NCBI RefSeq assembly: GCF_002117005.1
Contig: NZ_CP021023.1
Location: 992,001 to 1,056,000 of the forward strand
Reading direction: 5' to 3'
Length of the DNA stretch: 64,000 bases
DNA from: Sedimentisphaera salicampi
Lineage (GTDB): Bacteria > Planctomycetota > Phycisphaerae > Sedimentisphaerales > Sedimentisphaeraceae
Shown: in pieces, positions 62,101 through 64,000 of the stretch
Layout of the letters: each line of letters opens with the position of its first letter
How positions within the stretch are numbered: position 1 is the stretch's first letter
Notes under the pieces: generated by a model
Database searches by the model: none
What the model saw: only the letters and a program-made list of their open reading frames with translations
Told to the model about the DNA's origin: nothing
Translations under genes and position numbers: made by a program

Positions 62101-64000
62101 GCCGAAGCCGCCGCTGACATTCTCGCTGAGCTGGCAGTCAACAATCTGGTTCTTGCTGGTAAACAATGCCAAGGCCCCGCCGAGACCTGCCCTGCTGTAT
62201 TCTCCAATATCTACCGGATCTAATACATTCCCTTCGTCATCAGTATAAGTGGTTCTTATATCAGTAATAAACAGATTGGCAGTATTTTCAGTGAAATTGT
62301 TTCGAATAAATGCACTGAAACCTGCAGAATGAGACACTGTCTCATTGAGTTTCGGCCCCCAAGGATCACCTGTGATCGGGTCTTCATTCTGGTCAACAGC
62401 AAAATTCCATCTGTAAACCTCGTACTGATTACCCTGATCGTCGGTATAAACCAAAGGCCCGATACCCGGGAAAAGCGGGTCTTCAGACAGGAATTCATAT
62501 CTGCTTTGAGACCCTCCGGTACTCGTTACAGCACCGCCCACAGATGAGATGTTGCCTGTAAATATGCAGTCTTCGACAATGAGATTTTCTATCTGATCGG
62601 TTTCGTTGTTGATAACGCCGATATTATCCACGCAAATCGCACCGCCGACTACCGCTTCATTGCCTTCAAACCGGCAATTACGGAACACAGGCAGAGAATT
62701 TCTGTTTGCATAAACAGCACCGCCGTAGCTCATATAGCTGTTATCGTCTTCGATTTCTCCGCCGTCGGGGTGAGTGGTTGGAATTTCGTAGTTTGCGATA
62801 TTATCCCTGAACAGGCAGTTTTCAAACAGCGGCTCACTCCTTGCATCGCAGAATACAGCTCCGCCGAATGAAGGGACTCTCCAATGGTGTTCAGGGCTTG
62901 CCGCTGTACCGCCTCGAATGCCGCTTGAACCGCTCTGTGAATTATTTTCTATAAACTCGCAGGATATAAACTCAGGCCTTGCGCCGATACCAATGTATGC
63001 AGCGCCGCCTCGTCCGCCATAGCTGGCTTTCGGCTCTATTGAAGAGAAGTTTCCATAGATAGCATGGCCGTATGAGTTATAGTAAGAATATGTCAAAAAT
63101 TGTTCGTCTACCGGTGCAGGGTAATCCTCTCCGCCAAGAACATCTATTTCTTCAATCCCATCATCCCCGGCAATCTGATAAGTTTCATAAAAGACGCCGC
63201 GTTTATGGAAAGGCAGAACAAATCTTGGGAAACCTACATTTCCTGCTCCATAAATATCATCGTCATCATAACCGAATGCTGGATTTTCTGGAGAATCCCA
63301 CATTCCGCCGTATCCGGCAATACCTGAGCCGTTTCCGCCATGTCCGCCTTGGATTTCACAGCCCTCGAAGGTGCAGTTTACGAATCTCGGTTCGCAGAAA
63401 TCGCTTATAGTAAGGGCTCCGCCGAGCGTATATCCGGGCCAGCCGCCTTCACCGAAATTAGAATCATCAGACGCGCCATTACTGCCGTTTGCGACATCGA
63501 AAGTTGCATTTATGAAATTGCAGTTCTCTATAGTCGGAGATGCAGTAATCCATTTGCCTTCTTCCGGTCCCTGGGTTAATACGGGGTAGTAGCTGTTGCC
63601 GTAAGACTGCCATTCGTAGTCCGGGATAAAGAGAGAGCAGAATCTCATAATAGACCCGCCCCCAGGTGTTCCGTTATCACCATTAAAGAAGGGGTTCTCA
63701 GGCGTTTTACCATTGTAGTTTGTTACTGTACTGTATGTCTGACCGGTATGGTCGAAGGTCATATTTCTTATGATGGTATTCCTGCCTACATCCCAGAAAA
63801 CCCAGCGTCCGTCTCTAATTGAAACATCATCCGGATTGCCCGTAGCACCTTCAATAACCACCGGCCTGTCAATATTTATATTCCATCCCGTATCGGGATA
63901 TGTGTTATCATCCCAAGCATATTCGCCCGGCATAACCTGAACCACATCACCATCTTCAAAGCTCGGATTGGTGATTATGTTTCTGAGTGAATCAGAGAAG
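59146..64000 (-). CDS. Giant secreted beta-helix/NIDO/dockerin-like/FN3-like protein (5' end off window)
   Basis: At least 1,617 residues; the frame is open through 64000, so the N-terminus and signal peptide are missing. The first visible part is a right-handed beta-helix: an opening GDVVQVMPGEYAW, then repeats like FVNCTFEGCEIQGG, FISCEFIENNSQSGSS and FRNCRFEGNEAVVGGAICV. A NIDO-like domain follows (about 61700-60950): NGCLSFW, VIAPFHADVDTSRGN, FAVTWNEVGYY and NKFQVVLIDRSD. Next come a dockerin-like pair (60640-60480: GDFNFDGVISQFEAVESMAEYW; DLNEDGIVNTLDRTAMANL), two or three fibronectin III-like domains and an acidic Asp/Asn/Thr repeat tail. No enzyme motif is visible. A surface or matrix role is likely. 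Confidence 0.8.
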   Translation of the reverse strand, partial: FSDSLRNIITNPSFEDGDVVQVMPGEYAWDDNTYPDTGWNINIDRPVVIEGATGNPDDVSIRDGRWVFWDVGRNTIIRNMTFDHTGQTYSTVTNYNGKTPENPFFNGDNGTPGGGSIMRFCSLFIPDYEWQSYGNSYYPVLTQGPEEGKWITASPTIENCNFINATFDVANGSNGASDDSNFGEGGWPGYTLGGALTISDFCEPRFVNCTFEGCEIQGGHGGNGSGIAGYGGMWDSPENPAFGYDDDDIYGAGNVGFPRFVLPFHKRGVFYETYQIAGDDGIEEIDVLGGEDYPAPVDEQFLTYSYYNSYGHAIYGNFSSIEPKASYGGRGGAAYIGIGARPEFISCEFIENNSQSGSSGIRGGTAASPEHHWRVPSFGGAVFCDARSEPLFENCLFRDNIANYEIPTTHPDGGEIEDDNSYMSYGGAVYANRNSLPVFRNCRFEGNEAVVGGAICVDNIGVINNETDQIENLIVEDCIFTGNISSVGGAVTSTGGSQSRYEFLSEDPLFPGIGPLVYTDDQGNQYEVYRWNFAVDQNEDPITGDPWGPKLNETVSHSAGFSAFIRNNFTENTANLFITDIRTTYTDDEGNVLDPVDIGEYSRAGLGGALALFTSKNQIVDCQLSENVSGGFGGGMYISGKTLTDVLETTEYRSTYLRNVLMNNNYSAFGGGGLCSSKYSDPQLINCTLADNVVTSSTGKGGGILATNDSYVSAINSIFHGNLSSNGAQIAVNEVNEGEPSTADIRYSLIEEGNVEQAPIDMGIEAVRPVRNPAESSYSISDQEILLESETDLYDFDPEEYGNDFSSSLIEMGFTVNFYEQTTNSVFVNENGCLSFWQALSEIQNYLLSSDLGTPVIAPFHADVDTSRGNTAKAARGTARVITEDGSYIDTKVFAVTWNEVGYYESHLDKVNKFQVVLIDRSDRGENDFDIEFNYDQIEWETGDDQNGTDGLGGNSAVVGFSDGTGTPGNFYELSGSGQPSSFLDNSTTALIARSRNSNAMGRLVFRVEDGQPHIKYGSPVYTNGSSKINYNADFDRWDPAANNIVGDPVWAQEGVYYLNKKSIAIDPNKPESPCFDKGAGNARDYDIYRHTTTTDNELDTDRVDIGYHYVLPTTEGLEGDFNFDGVISQFEAVESMAEYWLDDCYAPYWCHGRDLNEDGIVNTLDRTAMANLSEVDSVAPQPLYGENGDLVEQDFTEDQPRRMTWETKPISNGSGVGEIRMVASLTTDNCIGSVEYQFQMTYPETKIARDWDTSREFLDTGLNVGDEYSYRCRARDAQGNETKWSLAGRTVAGDDSTPPITDLNAENIYKSKWALSETGMLLSPHVVNVAGGMADIKMVAVEATDENGVEYYFECTSGNGHDSGWIEEPEYIDTDLPVGELYTYRVRTRDLSRNFNLGEWSDEASAFASIENIIDTEPPAPLSYIIGADIVEGEYLIWDDYVYHTITALTDSIDISQPVWYQFICLTNSSLSSPKLIPGGIIMFDSSGERLDPQENADLIAEEIENMKGEAAFADEGDQGGTVTWTVPIGPTGTTSRWKVICGDAEGNTYTLDEQEQIVIIRSFGIELNLDDVERDQLVINPDDQEDDNADDTDNTDNTDNTDDTTGGTDEGGTGL

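Overview
The window looks like a chromosomal segment from a Planctomycetota bacterium, most likely class Phycisphaerae, order Sedimentisphaerales (Sedimentisphaera-like). The placement is inferred from three secreted proteins carrying the planctomycete-type dockerin/EF-hand motif (GDxNxD ... D ... A ... NW), the sulfatase/glycan-degrader style of the secretome, moderate GC content and protein resemblance. No rRNA gene is present to confirm it. One tRNA gene, tRNA-Leu(CAG), is present.

Layout. 1-757: start of an hflK-like gene running off the left edge. 758-2305: a gene-free, repeat-rich stretch with a decayed repetitive gene. 2352-5676: a secreted protein of five PPC-like modules and, convergent to it, metY. 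5863-11420: a coiled-coil lipoprotein, a CPA2-type antiporter with CBS domains, cmoA and a parvulin-type PPIase. 11791: tRNA-Leu. 12069-17016 (minus): a sulfate-assimilation operon cysD-[type II restriction-modification pair]-tauE-cysN. 17192-20791 (minus): dgt, a HIT protein and two paralogous DUF6263-like lipoproteins. 20947-25182 (minus): a HypD-like glycyl radical enzyme and a metX-metW fusion. 25472-27682: a HEAT-like periplasmic protein. 27723-34625: a complete trpEGDCFBA operon with a leader-peptide attenuator. 34684-40271 (minus): rpmF-plsX-fabH-fabD-fabG-acpP-fabF. 40939-44868: accD-hisC-hisB-ispF-nadC. 44885-49281: a sialidase-like secreted protein and a GH30 glycosidase with ricin-type lectin and dockerin-like modules. 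49316-49828: a short independent unit with a 58-63 aa membrane peptide and a structured untranslated region. 49825-59059 (minus): a membrane protein, dxr, an enlarged rseP and five GT2 glycosyltransferases. 59146 to beyond 64000 (minus): a giant beta-helix/NIDO secreted protein, cut by the right edge.

How the genes fit together. Sulfur flow is well represented: CysDN would activate sulfate to APS, TauE would move a sulfur oxyanion or sulfonate, and MetX(-MetW) plus MetY give methionine by direct sulfhydrylation of O-acetylhomoserine. Tryptophan synthesis appears controlled by ribosome-mediated attenuation. Lipid synthesis is covered by the fab cluster and accD, and isoprenoid synthesis by ispF and dxr. 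The secretome genes point to degradation of external polysaccharide, probably beta-1,6-galactan-like. The GT2 cluster points to envelope or exopolysaccharide assembly.

Points most worth following up: the small-peptide/structured-RNA unit at 49.3-49.8 kb; the glycyl radical enzyme whose active-site motif is GCVT rather than GCVE; the metX-metW fusion; the restriction-modification pair wedged into the cys operon; and the trp attenuator, in which leader peptide, antiterminator and terminator can all be read directly.
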